Assembly: GCF_001613065.1 (NCBI RefSeq)
Contig: NZ_BDBQ01000073.1
Location: forward strand, 27,430-91,429
DNA length: 64,000 nt
Reading direction: 5' to 3'
Source: Nocardia miyunensis NBRC 108239
GTDB lineage: Bacteria; Actinomycetota; Actinomycetes; Mycobacteriales; Mycobacteriaceae
Of this stretch, positions 53,797-63,300 are shown piece by piece. The notes below the pieces were generated by a model. That model did no database searches and was not told where the DNA came from. It saw only the letters and a list, made by a program, of their open reading frames with translations. The position numbers and the translations under genes were made by a program. Every line of letters starts with the position of its first letter. Positions within the stretch are counted from its first letter, which is position 1.

Positions 53797-55167
53797 ATGC
53801 CATTGCGCTTCTCGCGTCTCTCGCGCAATCCCGTCAAAAGGCCGCCCCATCCGGTCGACGAGGTTCCGCCCCCGGCCAGGCTCGCCCTCCTGGGAATACA
53901 GCACCTGGCGATCATGTACGCGGGCGCGGTCGCGGTGCCGCTGCTGGTCGGCGCCGCGCTGAAACTGCCGCAGCACACGATCGGCGTTCTGGTGAACGCC
54001 GATCTACTGGTCTCGGGCATCATCACGATCGTTCAATCCGTCGGCATCGGCAAGATCCTCGGCGTGCGCCTGCCGCTCGTGGCGGGGGCGACGTTCACGG
54101 TCGTCTCGCCGATGATCCTCATCGCCGAGCAATTCGGCGGCGGCGAGGCCGGACTGCCCACGGTCTACGGCGCGATTCTGGTGTCCGGCGTCTTCGGCCT
54201 GATCATCGCGCGCTTCTTCGCCACGGTGGTCCGGTTCTTCCCGCCGCTGGTGTCCGGTTGCGTGATCTGTGTGATCGGGCTGTCGCTGATCGGCGCGGAC
54301 GCCGGGCTGATCGCCGGCAACGACCCGAATTCGCCCGAGTACGGCCAGATTTCGCATATCGCGCTGGCCGGACTGGTGATCCTGATCATCGTGCTGATCA
54401 CCAAATTCGCCCGCGGCCTGATCAGTCAGCTGGCGGTATTGCTCAGCATCGTGATCGGGACGATCGTCGCGATACCGATGGGGCTGGTTCATCTGTCCGC
54501 GGTGGGCAAGGCCGGCTGGTTCGGCATCTCGCATCCGTTCCTGTTCGGCGCGCCTCAATTCCACATCGCCGCCATCATTTCCATGTGCGTGGTGATGCTC
54601 GTGACGTTCACCGAATCGACCGCGGACATCGTCGCGGTGGCCGAGATGGTCGACAAGCCGCTCCAGCCGGGCGATCTCGCGCGCGGTCTGGCCGCCGACG
54701 GCCTGTCCGGGGTGCTGGCCGGATTGATGAACTCCTTCCCCGACACCGCGTTCGCCGAGAACGTCGGACTGGTCGGGCTCACCGGCGTGCGCAGCCGCTG
54801 GGTGGTGTCGGTCTGCGGTGCGCTGCTGGTGGCTCTGGGACTGGTGCCCAAGGTCGGCAGTCTCGTTGCGGCACTTCCGGATCCGGTGATCGGCGGTGCG
54901 GCGACGGTGATGTTCGCGATGGTGACCGCGGTCGGCCTGCGCGTGCTGCACAAGGTGCGGTTCGACGGTACGCACAACATGCTGATCATCGCGGTGACGT
55001 TGTCGGTGGCGCTGCTGCCCTCGGTCGCGCCGAAGTTCTACTCGAAGTTCCCCACCGACTTCCAGATGATCGCCGCCAGTCCGATCACCTCCGCGGTGAT
55101 CGTGGTGTTCGTGCTGAATCTGCTGTTCAACCACTGGCGCACCGGTCCGCGAACCGCCAAGAGCTGA
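53797..55167 (+). CDS. nucleobase:cation symporter-2 family xanthine/urate permease
   Basis: 456 residues, about 12-14 membrane segments. LGIQHLAIMYAGAVAVPLLVG is the NCS2 first helix; LPLVAGATFTVVSPMI and FTESTADIVAVAEMV and the NSFPDTAFAENVGLVGLTGVRSRW block carry the NCS2 substrate-site residues (the E in the FTES region and the NxGxxxxT-like motif). Divergent from xdhABC, so substrate is most likely xanthine or urate. Start ATG 53797 with AGGAGG 6 nt upstream; longer frames are rejected. Confidence 0.92.
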   Translation: MPLRFSRLSRNPVKRPPHPVDEVPPPARLALLGIQHLAIMYAGAVAVPLLVGAALKLPQHTIGVLVNADLLVSGIITIVQSVGIGKILGVRLPLVAGATFTVVSPMILIAEQFGGGEAGLPTVYGAILVSGVFGLIIARFFATVVRFFPPLVSGCVICVIGLSLIGADAGLIAGNDPNSPEYGQISHIALAGLVILIIVLITKFARGLISQLAVLLSIVIGTIVAIPMGLVHLSAVGKAGWFGISHPFLFGAPQFHIAAIISMCVVMLVTFTESTADIVAVAEMVDKPLQPGDLARGLAADGLSGVLAGLMNSFPDTAFAENVGLVGLTGVRSRWVVSVCGALLVALGLVPKVGSLVAALPDPVIGGAATVMFAMVTAVGLRVLHKVRFDGTHNMLIIAVTLSVALLPSVAPKFYSKFPTDFQMIAASPITSAVIVVFVLNLLFNHWRTGPRTAKS

Positions 55168-55291
55168 TCCGGGAGCATTCCCTGCCCGGGGGATCATCGG
55201 TCACCTGCCGAGGTGACGATTTCGCCCCCGGAACTTCCTACCGCGATCGATGACGGCGGCGAAAGCGCGGCCGACTCGCCAGGCGGTAGGG

Positions 55292-55465
55292 ATGTCCAGC
55301 GGTCTGTTCCTGTACGCGTTACCCGCGTTCGTCGTGCTGATGCTCGTCGAATGGGCGGGATACCGGTTCGATCAGGATCGCCGCGGCGGCACGATCCGCG
55401 ACTCGGCCACCAGCATCTCGATCTACCTGCTGGGACCGGGCCGCGAACCCGTTGCAGGGCAGTAG
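55292..55465 (+). pseudogene. sterol desaturase/fatty acid hydroxylase N-terminal remnant
   Basis: 57 codons: MSSGLFLYALPAFVVLMLVEWAGYRF then TIRDSATSISIYLLG are the first membrane segments of the family. All His-box regions needed for the di-iron site are missing, and the frame ends 22 bp before the convergent MFS gene. A deletion removed the rest. Confidence 0.7.
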
Positions 55466-55487
55466 AAGTCGAACGGCGCAATCGGGA

Positions 55488-56918
55488 TCACGCTCCGGCG
55501 GGTTTGCGGGAGGGAAGGGCGAGGCACAGGGCGGCGGCGGTTGCCAGGGCGGCGGCGATGGTGAATGTGGTTGTGGTCAAACCTGTTTCGTAGCCGTTGG
55601 TGGTGTCGGCGAAGAAGAGGGTGCTGAGGCTGGCTACTCCCAGTGCGCCGCCGAACTGCTGGGCGGTGGTCCACAGGCCCGAGGCGGAGCCTGCGTAGTG
55701 CGGGGGCACGGTGCTCAGGAACAGGGTTGTCAGTGGGGGCTGGACGAGGTTGATGCCGACGCCGATCACGAAGAGGCCTGGGACCAACGGCCAGATATCG
55801 GTTTCGGTTGCGGCGGTTCTGGATACGGCGAGTACGGCCAGGGCGCCGATCGCGCCGAGCAGCGTTCCGGCGATGACGGTGCGACGGCCGAATCGCACGG
55901 TGAGTCGTCCGACGAGCGGGGCGACGGCCAGTGCGCCGACGGAGAACGCCACGGTCACCAGCCCGGCCCGCAGCGCGGTGTAGTGCCGGCCGTCCTGTAG
56001 CCACAGCACGAAGATCAGCTGGAATCCGCTGAAGGCGGCGAAAGCCACGAGTTGAACGATCAGGGCGACGCCGCTGTTGCCCTCCCGCAGCAGTTCCCAC
56101 GGCAGCAGCGCGCCGCCGCGACGATCCGCACGGCGATGTTCGGCGGCGGCGACCAGCACGACCAGTGCGATGCCCGCGACGAACAGCAGCCAGGTCCAGG
56201 CGGCCCAGTGGTACGACCGTCCCTCCAACAGCGGAAAGACGATCGCCACCAAACCGGCGGTCAGCCCGGCGGCGGCGAGCCAGCGTGGCCGATGCGCGCC
56301 TTCGGCACGATTCTCCGGGATCAGCCACAGACCGAGGACGAGCAGGACGACGGCTCCCGGGACGGTGACCCAGAACGCCGCCCGCCAGCCCAGCCCAGCG
56401 ACGTCGGCGGTGACCAGCACACCACCCAGCACCAGGCCCCCCGCCTGGGCGAACCCCGCCACCACGCCGAAGACGCCGAGGACGGTCGCGCGTTCGGGAC
56501 CACGAAACAGGACGAACAGACTGGCGAGCACCTGCGGCGCCACGATCGCGGCCGCCGCGCCCTGTGCGGCACGGGCGGCGATCAGTTCCCCGGGGCTCTG
56601 CGCCAGTGCGGACAACGCCCCAGCAACGGCGAAACCGCCCAGCCCCGTGAGGAATACGCGTTTGCGCCCCCATAGATCGCCCAGCCGCGCCGAGGTCATC
56701 ATGGTCGCGGCGAACGCCAGCAGATAGGCCGTCGCGACCCAGCCGACTTGCGCGGACGTCCCGCCGAGATCGGCCTGGATCGCCGGTAGCCCGACGTTGA
56801 CGACCGTGACGTTGAGCAGATCCAGCATGAAACCCAGCACGAGAACGACCATTGCCGCCCAGCGCCACCGATACGGCGCGTCGGTGCGGTCGTTCTCCGC
56901 GGTGATCGGTCCGAACAT
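55488..56918 (-). CDS. MFS transporter, DHA2 (14-helix drug exporter) family
   Basis: 476 residues, about 14 helices. WRWAAMVVLVLGFMLDLLNVTVVNVGLPAIQADLG contains the DHA2 first-helix pattern (motif D-like, LDxTVVNVALP); SARLGDLWGRKRVFLTG is motif A; GVVAGFAQAGGLVLGGVL is motif C of antiporters. A proton-driven exporter of drugs or metabolites. A perfect ATTGAAC/GTTCAAT repeat 61 bp upstream suggests repressor control; no regulator gene is next to it. Confidence 0.9.
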   Translation of the reverse strand: MFGPITAENDRTDAPYRWRWAAMVVLVLGFMLDLLNVTVVNVGLPAIQADLGGTSAQVGWVATAYLLAFAATMMTSARLGDLWGRKRVFLTGLGGFAVAGALSALAQSPGELIAARAAQGAAAAIVAPQVLASLFVLFRGPERATVLGVFGVVAGFAQAGGLVLGGVLVTADVAGLGWRAAFWVTVPGAVVLLVLGLWLIPENRAEGAHRPRWLAAAGLTAGLVAIVFPLLEGRSYHWAAWTWLLFVAGIALVVLVAAAEHRRADRRGGALLPWELLREGNSGVALIVQLVAFAAFSGFQLIFVLWLQDGRHYTALRAGLVTVAFSVGALAVAPLVGRLTVRFGRRTVIAGTLLGAIGALAVLAVSRTAATETDIWPLVPGLFVIGVGINLVQPPLTTLFLSTVPPHYAGSASGLWTTAQQFGGALGVASLSTLFFADTTNGYETGLTTTTFTIAAALATAAALCLALPSRKPAGA

Positions 56919-56978
56919 CGACGAATTACCCCCTGATCAGGTCATTTCGGCTCGGCGCCACATGGTCGGAGCCGCCGT

Positions 56979-56998
56979 ATTGAACTATTTGGTTCAAT
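56979..56998. promoter_or_regulatory. operator-like inverted repeat upstream of MFS gene
   Basis: ATTGAAC-TATTTG-GTTCAAT, perfect 7-bp arms, AT-rich, typical of TetR/MarR-type exporter control. Confidence 0.55.
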
Positions 56999-57392
56999 CT
57001 AATGATCTGAGCGGGAAAGTACAACAGCCGGTTCGGAGCTGGGAATCCACGAGTCGAGATCATGGATCGAGCCGGACAGCCCGAGCAGCGATGACACCCC
57101 GAGCTCGGAAGCTGTTGACGCCGAGCCTTTTTCGACCGCCGCACGGATGCTTGCCAACCGCAACCGCACAGCTTTGTCCAACCAAGAGATCGGCACGCCG
57201 GGTGCGTGAAGGCGCGCGCGAATGGAATGCGGACTCGACTCGGCGGAGGCGGGTGGCCAGGGCGGCGTCGAGACCGACGAGCCGACAGCCGCAGTGCCGG
57301 AACGGTCGGAAACCGAGAACCCCGGGCTACATCCGAAGTGTCGATATCCGGATATGACCGCCCGCGGTCGGGCGAGCACTGCACCGAGAACG

Positions 57393-57427
57393 AAAAAGGT
57401 CCGGAACCTGGTGGTTCCGGACCTTTT
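57393..57427 (-). terminator. intrinsic terminator of initiator tRNA
   Basis: Perfect 15-bp stem AAAAGGTCCGGAACC (57394-57408) / GGTTCCGGACCTTTT (57413-57427), 4-nt loop, ending in five T on the minus strand, 7 bp after the tRNA. Confidence 0.9.
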
Positions 57428-57433
57428 CGCTAG

Positions 57434-57507
57434 TAGCGGGGACAGGATTTGAACCTGCGACCTCTGGGTTATGAGCCCAGCGAGCTACCGAGCTGCTCCA
57501 CCCCGCG
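57434..57507 (-). tRNA. initiator tRNA-fMet (CAT)
   Basis: Cloverleaf on the minus strand starting CGCGGGGTGGAGCAG. Anticodon CAT (plus 57471-57473) sits in a stem with three consecutive G:C pairs (GGG/CCC), and position 1 is an unpaired C; both are initiator hallmarks. T arm GCAGGTTCAAATCCTGT is intact. CCA is not encoded. The intrinsic terminator follows. Confidence 0.97.
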
Positions 57508-57622
57508 TCGGTGAACACAACATTACACACGGGTGGTTCGCGATCGCAAATCGACTGGTCGACGGGGGTTTTCACAGCGTCGAGCGAGGAGTTCCGATGA
57601 TCTTGGAGCCACAGCCCCCAAC

Positions 57623-57636
57623 GTGATGGTCATCAC
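57623..57636. promoter_or_regulatory. CRP/GlxR-like site, distal
   Basis: GTGATGGTCATCAC fits GTGA-N6-TCAC with perfect symmetry. It lies 422 bp upstream of the rpf start. Confidence 0.5.
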
Positions 57637-57739
57637 ACTGCAGCACGTACAGGGGCGCACGATGGCCGCTAATTCGCGCACGCACGCGTGCGTCTCCAAT
57701 GCAAGAGGAAAATAACGTGACTCGCAGCACAAATTGCCG

Positions 57740-57753
57740 GTGATTCGAGTCAC
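57740..57753. promoter_or_regulatory. CRP/GlxR-like site, proximal
   Basis: GTGATTCGAGTCAC followed by A fits the CRP consensus GTGA-N6-TCACA. A TATAAC -10-like element lies at 57764-57769. Mycobacterial CRP (Rv3676) is known to control rpfA, which supports the assignment. Confidence 0.6.
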
Positions 57754-57763
57754 ATAACAGGTA

Positions 57764-57769
57764 TATAAC
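57764..57769 (+). promoter_or_regulatory. -10 promoter element of rpf (putative)
   Basis: TATAAC in an AT-rich patch just downstream of the proximal CRP-like site; it implies a 5' leader of about 270 nt ahead of rpf. Confidence 0.4.
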
Positions 57770-57889
57770 AGACCGACCAGAATTTACCATTACGGCATTG
57801 CCGACCTGCATAGACAGCGATTTTTCAGTTATTCGCTTCATGCAATTCCGGATGTTATCAAGACGTGATCTGCTGAGATTTGTTCGTTA

Positions 57890-58030
57890 TGGTCGTCGAC
57901 GACCCGGAGCGACACCGTGACGGGCACCCATCCGAACCGCTGCACACCGGCAACCCTGCCCCGCGGTCCGGGAAACCCCGACCACCTGGGGGCAGGGACT
58001 TGGCGGATATCGCCACGTCGGCGGGCACGG
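57890..58030 (+). ncRNA. ydaO-type c-di-AMP riboswitch candidate in rpf leader
   Basis: The long leader contains the ordered features ATCCGAACC, CCGGCAACCCTGCCCC, GGGAAACCCC, GGGGCAGGGACTTGGCGG. A perfect 9-bp stem CCCTGCCCC (57954-57962) / GGGGCAGGG (57989-57997) is followed by a short GGCG/CGCC stem (58002-58014) near the ribosome site. Actinobacterial rpf genes commonly carry the ydaO c-di-AMP riboswitch, and this pattern resembles it. Exact ends are estimates. High c-di-AMP would be expected to turn rpf expression off. Confidence 0.6.
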
Positions 58031-58044
58031 GGAGGGACAACCAC

Positions 58045-58590
58045 ATGAACAAGAACCGGAAGATCAGCAGTCGCGCCCTCGGCTTCGCCGCCGTGACCGG
58101 CGCTCTTGTTGCCGTCCCGTTCGGAATCGCCGGTAGCGCCTCTGCCGCGCCGACCCACGACTGGGACGGCGTCGCCCAATGCGAGAGCGGCGGAAACTGG
58201 CACACCAACACCGGTAACGGCTTCTACGGCGGCCTGCAGTTCACGCAGAGCACCTGGCATGCCAACGGTGGCAGCGGTATGGCCAATGAGGCCAGCAAGG
58301 ATGAGCAGGTCCGCGTCGCGGAGAACGTCCTGCGCACCCAGGGTGCGGGCGCCTGGCCCGTCTGCGGCAAGTACCTGCGCTGGGGCGCCACCACCTCCCC
58401 CGAGGCCGCCGCGCCCAAGCCCGCCCCGGCCGCGCCCACACCCGCTGCGCCGGCCCCCGGCAGCCGCGAGGCCATGATCGCGCAGGCCAAGGACACCGGC
58501 TCCCAGTTCGCCAAGCAGTACGGCTTCGACTCGCAGTATCAGCAGCTGCTGCAGCAGAACAGCGGACTGATCCAGTCGCTGGGCCGCTGA
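58045..58590 (+). CDS. resuscitation-promoting factor (Rpf), transglycosylase-like
   Basis: 181 residues. Signal peptide (basic MNKNRKISS, hydrophobic core, ASA/AP cleavage near residue 34). Rpf catalytic domain follows at once: THDWDGVAQCESGGNWHTNT with the catalytic Glu in CESGGNW, then GFYGGLQFTQSTWHANGG and a second Cys (WPVCGKYL) for the conserved disulphide. A Pro/Ala linker and a short helical C-terminus end the protein; no LysM. It cleaves peptidoglycan and promotes growth from dormancy. Start 58045 follows GGAGG; a longer upstream frame runs through the riboswitch and is rejected. Confidence 0.95.
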   Translation: MNKNRKISSRALGFAAVTGALVAVPFGIAGSASAAPTHDWDGVAQCESGGNWHTNTGNGFYGGLQFTQSTWHANGGSGMANEASKDEQVRVAENVLRTQGAGAWPVCGKYLRWGATTSPEAAAPKPAPAAPTPAAPAPGSREAMIAQAKDTGSQFAKQYGFDSQYQQLLQQNSGLIQSLGR

Positions 58591-58620
58591 TCCGGCGTAG
58601 AACTCCTCCATACCGGAGAC

Positions 58621-58662
58621 GCGAACGGCGTCGCCATCAACGTTGATGACGGCGCCGTTCGC
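58621..58662. terminator. strong hairpin between rpf and SDR genes
   Basis: Arms GCGAACGGCG (58621-58630) and CGCCGTTCGC (58653-58662) plus an inner palindrome CATCAACGTTGATG (58635-58648); nearly continuous stem. It serves two convergent genes; no T run. Confidence 0.65.
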
Positions 58663-58682
58663 GTCGAACCGGCCGACGCCTG

Positions 58683-59408
58683 TTACCAGGGCACCGGTCC
58701 CGCGTCGTCGAAGAATCCGCCGGTGGGGCCGTCGTCGGGCAGGGTGGCGAGCCGGATCGCGATCGCCGCGCCCTGTTCCGGGGTACGCACGCCGCGGAAG
58801 CCGTTGAGATCGGTGGCGGTGAATCCGGGGCAGGCGGCGTTGATCAGGATGTTGGTCTCGCGCAGTTCCTTGACGTACTGGACAGTGACGGCGTTGAGGA
58901 ACGTCTTCGAAGCCGCGTACGCGGCCGAAATCGGACCGGTCTCGGTGCCCGGGGTGGTTTGCAGGGTGAGCGAGCCGACGCTGCTGGACATGTTCACGAT
59001 CCGCGGCGCCGATGAACGCCGCAGTAACGGCAGCATCGCGTTGGTGACCCGGATGACGCCGATGACGTTGGTTTCCACCGCCGCGCGGATAGTCTCGGGT
59101 GCGACCGTGGTGGGCGTCTGCGGGTGACCGCCGACTATCCCGGCGTTGTTGATCAGCACGTCGAGACGTCCGGCACGATCCGCGATCAGCTCGGCCGCGG
59201 TCGTGACGCCGGCGTCGTCGGTCACGTCCAGCGGTACGCCGAACGCATCGACTCCGGCCTCCTGCAGTGTCTTCACAGCGGCCAGGCGGCGCTGCTCATC
59301 CCTGGCACCCACGCCGACCGTCCAGCCGAGGCGGCCCAGGCCGGCCGCGATCTCATATCCGATGCCCTTGTTCGCGCCGGTCACCAGCGCGATCGTTGGT
59401 TCACTCAT
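58683..59408 (-). CDS. short-chain dehydrogenase/reductase
   Basis: 241 residues. TIALVTGANKGIGYEIA (cofactor GxxxGxG), DVTDD, NNAG, IVNMSSSVGS (catalytic Ser), YAASK (catalytic Tyr-x3-Lys), CPGFTATDLNG. Complete classical SDR, similar to carbonyl/3-oxoacyl reductases; NADP preference likely from the ARDE motif. Divergent from the LysR gene (103 bp), which probably regulates it through the ATACC-N5-GGTAT box. Confidence 0.92.
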   Translation of the reverse strand: MSEPTIALVTGANKGIGYEIAAGLGRLGWTVGVGARDEQRRLAAVKTLQEAGVDAFGVPLDVTDDAGVTTAAELIADRAGRLDVLINNAGIVGGHPQTPTTVAPETIRAAVETNVIGVIRVTNAMLPLLRRSSAPRIVNMSSSVGSLTLQTTPGTETGPISAAYAASKTFLNAVTVQYVKELRETNILINAACPGFTATDLNGFRGVRTPEQGAAIAIRLATLPDDGPTGGFFDDAGPVPW

Positions 59409-59465
59409 ACCGTCGATCCTGGGCCGGAAGCGCAGCGAGCGTCCAAGACCGACTTCGTCGGCAGC

Positions 59466-59482
59466 CATACCGTGCGGGTATG
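59466..59482. promoter_or_regulatory. LysR binding-box candidate (ATACC-N5-GGTAT)
   Basis: CATACC-GTGCG-GGTATG, perfect arms, between the divergent SDR and LysR genes; same core as the box at 25423-25441. Confidence 0.65.
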
Positions 59483-59511
59483 GGCGCCGGTCGGCCGAAT
59501 ATTCTGGGGTG

Positions 59512-60360
59512 ATGGAGACACGGGAGTTGCGCTATTTCGTGGCGGTCGCGCAGGAGTTGCACTTCGGCCGCGCGGCACAGCGGCTCGGGATCGCCCAGCC
59601 GCCGCTCTCTCGGGCGATCCGGCTGCTCGAACGAAGGCTCGGGGTGACGCTTCTGCACCGCACCAGTCGCGGTGTCACCCTGACCGAGGCCGGAGCCGTA
59701 CTCCAGCAGGAGGCCCTGGCGGCGTTGGACAGCATCGCGGCCGCCGAGCGCCGCACCCGCCGAGCGGGCCTCGCGTCGGCCGATGTTCCCGGAGTGGTCC
59801 TGGTCACCAAGGCGGGCGCGGCCGGCGAACTGCTGTCGAAACTTCTCCACGCGTATGCCGCCGAACCCGGTGCCGTCGCCGTCGACATCGTGTTGTGCGG
59901 GCCGGGCGAGCAGGAACGACTGCTGCGCGACGGCAGAGCCGACGTGGCTCTATTGCATCGGCCGTTCGACGCGACGACCGGACTCGACTTCGAGGAGTTG
60001 TACACCGAGCAGCAGGTCGTCGTCCTGCCCGCGGGCCACCCCCTCACCGAGCGCACCTCCGTGCGGATGGCCGACGTGACCGGGCTCCCGGACCTGCCGC
60101 TGCCACGCTGGCCGCGGCCCGACGGCACCTACCCCGAAGGCCCCGGCCCTCAGGTCCGCGACCATACCCAGCTGCTCCAACTGATCACGCTCGGACGGAC
60201 CTGCGCGGTACTGCCCGAATCATCGCGGGCCCATCTGAGCGACGACCAGGCGGCGTTGCCGGTGCTGGACGCACCGGCCGTGACAACCGTCATCGCCTGG
60301 CCGCCGCACAGCAGATCCAAGGCCGTCGCCGACATCGTCCGAGTCGCGACGCGGCTTTGA
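59512..60360 (+). CDS. LysR-family transcriptional regulator
   Basis: 282 residues. LRYFVAVAQELHFGRAAQRLGIAQPPLSRAIRLLERRLGVTLLHRTSRGVTLTEAG is a complete LysR helix-turn-helix and wing, closely similar to the LysR at 24558-25415 (QPPLSRAIR identical). The C-terminal effector domain is intact. ATG 59512 is used; upstream in-frame extensions overlap the divergent SDR gene. Confidence 0.92.
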   Translation: METRELRYFVAVAQELHFGRAAQRLGIAQPPLSRAIRLLERRLGVTLLHRTSRGVTLTEAGAVLQQEALAALDSIAAAERRTRRAGLASADVPGVVLVTKAGAAGELLSKLLHAYAAEPGAVAVDIVLCGPGEQERLLRDGRADVALLHRPFDATTGLDFEELYTEQQVVVLPAGHPLTERTSVRMADVTGLPDLPLPRWPRPDGTYPEGPGPQVRDHTQLLQLITLGRTCAVLPESSRAHLSDDQAALPVLDAPAVTTVIAWPPHSRSKAVADIVRVATRL

Positions 60361-60396
60361 GGCCGCGCCGACGACTCCGACCACCCCGGCCTCGGG

Positions 60397-63300
60397 CTAC
60401 CCTCCGGACTTGTTGTAGTCGTCGATGGCCTTCTGCAGGTCCTGGAAGGCCGAACCCAGTTTCCCGAGATCGCCGGACTTCTGCGCGTCCTGCACGCTCT
60501 TGAGCGCGGTGTTGAGTTCCTGCACCGCCGCATCGCGTGCGGCCGAGGATCCGGACGGCGGGATCACCGGCGGGGGCTGGGTCGTAGCGCCCTGGTTCGA
60601 TGTCGTGCTCTGGTTCGGTGACGTACTCGTCGCGGCTTGCCCCGGCTGCTGTGTCGCGGCCGTGCCCAGGCCGGGTTGCATGCTGTTGAGTGCGTCGCCG
60701 AGCGTGGCCTCGTATCCCACGTTGCCGCCGTAACTGGCCAGCACCTTCACCAACTGCGGGAACGATGCGGCACTGGCACTGTTGCGCTCCAGATACCAGG
60801 GCTCCACGTACAGGATGCCGCCGTCGCCGATGGGCAGGGTCAGCAGATTCCCGTATCTGATCTTGTTGGTATTACCGCCGGTCAGGGTCGTTCGCTCGTT
60901 GGATACGCGCGCATCGGTCGTCATCGACGTCTGCACCTGTTGCGGCCCCTGCGTCTGGGAGTCGGTCGGCAGCTGCAGCACCGTGAACTTGCCGTAGTCG
61001 ACCGGATCCGAACTCACCGAGATGTACGCGGCCAGGAACTGACGTTTGTAACCGACCATCGCGCTGGTCAGATCGAACGACGGCTGACCGGTCGCCTGAT
61101 TGCCCTTGAGGACGTAGTACGGCGGCTGATTGGCACTTGTCGGAGTATCCGAGGTCGGGTCGCTGGGCACCGACCAGAACGCGTTGTTGGTGAAGAACTC
61201 ACGCGGATCGTCGACGTGGTAGCGGCCCAGCATGTCCCGCTGCACCTTGAACAGATCCTCGGGGTAGCGGAAGTGCGCGCGCAGCTGCGGGGTGATCGCA
61301 CTGGCCGGTTTCACCGTGCCGGGGAACACGCCCTCCCATGCCTTCAGCACCGGATCGCTCGGATCGACGGCGTACAGGTTCACGGTGCCGTCGTAGGCGT
61401 CGACGGTCGCCTTGACCGAGTTGCGGATGTAGCTGACCTCCTTGCGCGGCAGCACCCGCCCGGTGTTCTGGTCGATGCTGTCCTGGGTCAGCCCGTCCAG
61501 CGAGGAGTGCTGCGCGTAGGGGTAGTTGTCCAGGGTGGTGTAGGCGTCGACGACCCATTGGATGCGGCCGTCCACCACCGCCGGGTAGACGTCGTTGTCG
61601 GTGGTCAGCCACGGCGCCACCTGCTGCACGCGGTCGCGGGGATCGCGGTTGTAGATGATCTTGGAATCCGAGCCGATCGCGCCGGAGAACAGGATGTTGC
61701 GCTGGGCGTACTTGGCGGCGAAGGCCAGGCGGTTGAACCAGTTGCCGATCGGCACGCCGCCCTTCCCGTCATAGGTGAATTGCTTTGTGCCGGTGTCGTA
61801 TTCGCGCGGCGGCTGATTGTTGCCGCCGACGATGGCGTAGTCGTCGTCGGATTTGGCGATCATCTCGCCGTAGTAGATCCGCGGCTGATCGACCTGGATC
61901 GCTTCCTTGTCCTTCTGCGAGAACAGGTCGCTGACGGTCGACTTGTCGCCGACGTTGAACACCGGATAGCCGTAGGTACCCGAACTCGTATTTGTCCCGC
62001 TGGCCACGCCCGAGGCGGCCTGCGAGGTCTCCTTGGGCGGCGCGACATTGACGCGGTTGGCCGGGGAGGCGACGAATCCGTCACCGTGGGTGTAGACGGT
62101 GTGCTTGTTGATCCAGTCGGTCTGGTTGCCGGACAGGTTCTGCGGCACCAACTCTCGCGCGGCGACGATGTAGTCCTGGACCTGGCCGTCGATCGTGTAG
62201 CGGTCGATGTCGAGCGGATCCGGGAAGCCGTAGAAGTTCTGCAGCTGCTGCCGCTGGATGAACGTCTGGGTCAGCAGATTCGGATCCAGCAGCCGGATGT
62301 TCGAGATGGTCTGCTGGTCGGCCGGGATGGTGGTGGGATCCTTGGTCTGGTTGCCCGAATAATCGACGTACTGCACCTTGTCGTCATCCAGACCGTACGC
62401 GTGCCGGGTGGCCTGGATATTGCGCTCGATGTAGGTGGACTCCTTGGTCGCCGCGTTCGGGCGCACCTCGAACTGCTCGACGATCAGCGGCCACACCGCG
62501 CCGACCAGGATCGAGGACAGCACCAGCAGCGCCGCGGCCATCGCCGGAACGCGCAAGTCCCGCAACACGACTCCGGCGAAGAAGGCCAGCGCGCAGATGA
62601 TCGCGATGGACAGCAGGATCAGCTTGGCGGGCAGCACCGCGTTGATATCGGTGTACGAGCCGCCGGTGAAAGTGGGCTCCTTGCGGGTGCTCGACAGCAG
62701 CGAGTACCGGTCGAACCAGTAGGCAATCGCCTTGAGCAGCACGAAGATTCCCGCGATGATCGCCAGCTGGATCCGCGCCGGGCGGGTCAGCGTGCCCTCG
62801 CGGCCGGACAGCCGCAGACCGCCGAAGACGTAGTGCGTCACCAGATTCGCGAAGAACGCGATCACCGTGGCAACGAACAGCCAGTTCAGCATCATCTTGT
62901 AGAAGGGCAGATTGAACGCGTAGAAACTGACGTCCAGATGGAACTGCGGGTCCTTGACGCCGAACGCGCCGCCGTGCAGGAACAGCTGCACCGTCACCCA
63001 GCTCGACTGCGCCACCAACCCGCACAGCAGACCGACCAGCAGCGGCAGGCCGATGCCGAACAGCCGCAACCGGCCCATCACCGTCGTGCGATATCGCGCG
63101 ATCGGATCGTTGGGACCCGAGACCGGGACGAACACCGGCCGCGCCCGGTAGGCCCCCAGCAGCGCCAGCCAGATGATCAGGCCGACCACCAGGGTCACCA
63201 CCAGGAACAACACGATCCGGGTGAACAGCACGGTGGTGTACACCTTGCGGAACCCGACCTCACCGAACCACAACCAATTGGTATAGGCGTCGGTCAGCCG

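Larger units (their letters stand above)
56919..57433. other. 515-bp intergenic region, operator and terminator only
   Basis: Contains the MFS operator-like repeat (56979-56998) and, at its right end, the tRNA terminator. A leftward frame at 56999-57379 shows no third-position GC bias and no recognisable domain; considered non-coding, possibly where a regulator gene was lost. Confidence 0.45.

Noticed and set aside
56999..57379. Leftward 126-codon ORF upstream of the MFS gene
   Set aside because: No codon bias and no resemblance to a regulator; treated as intergenic.
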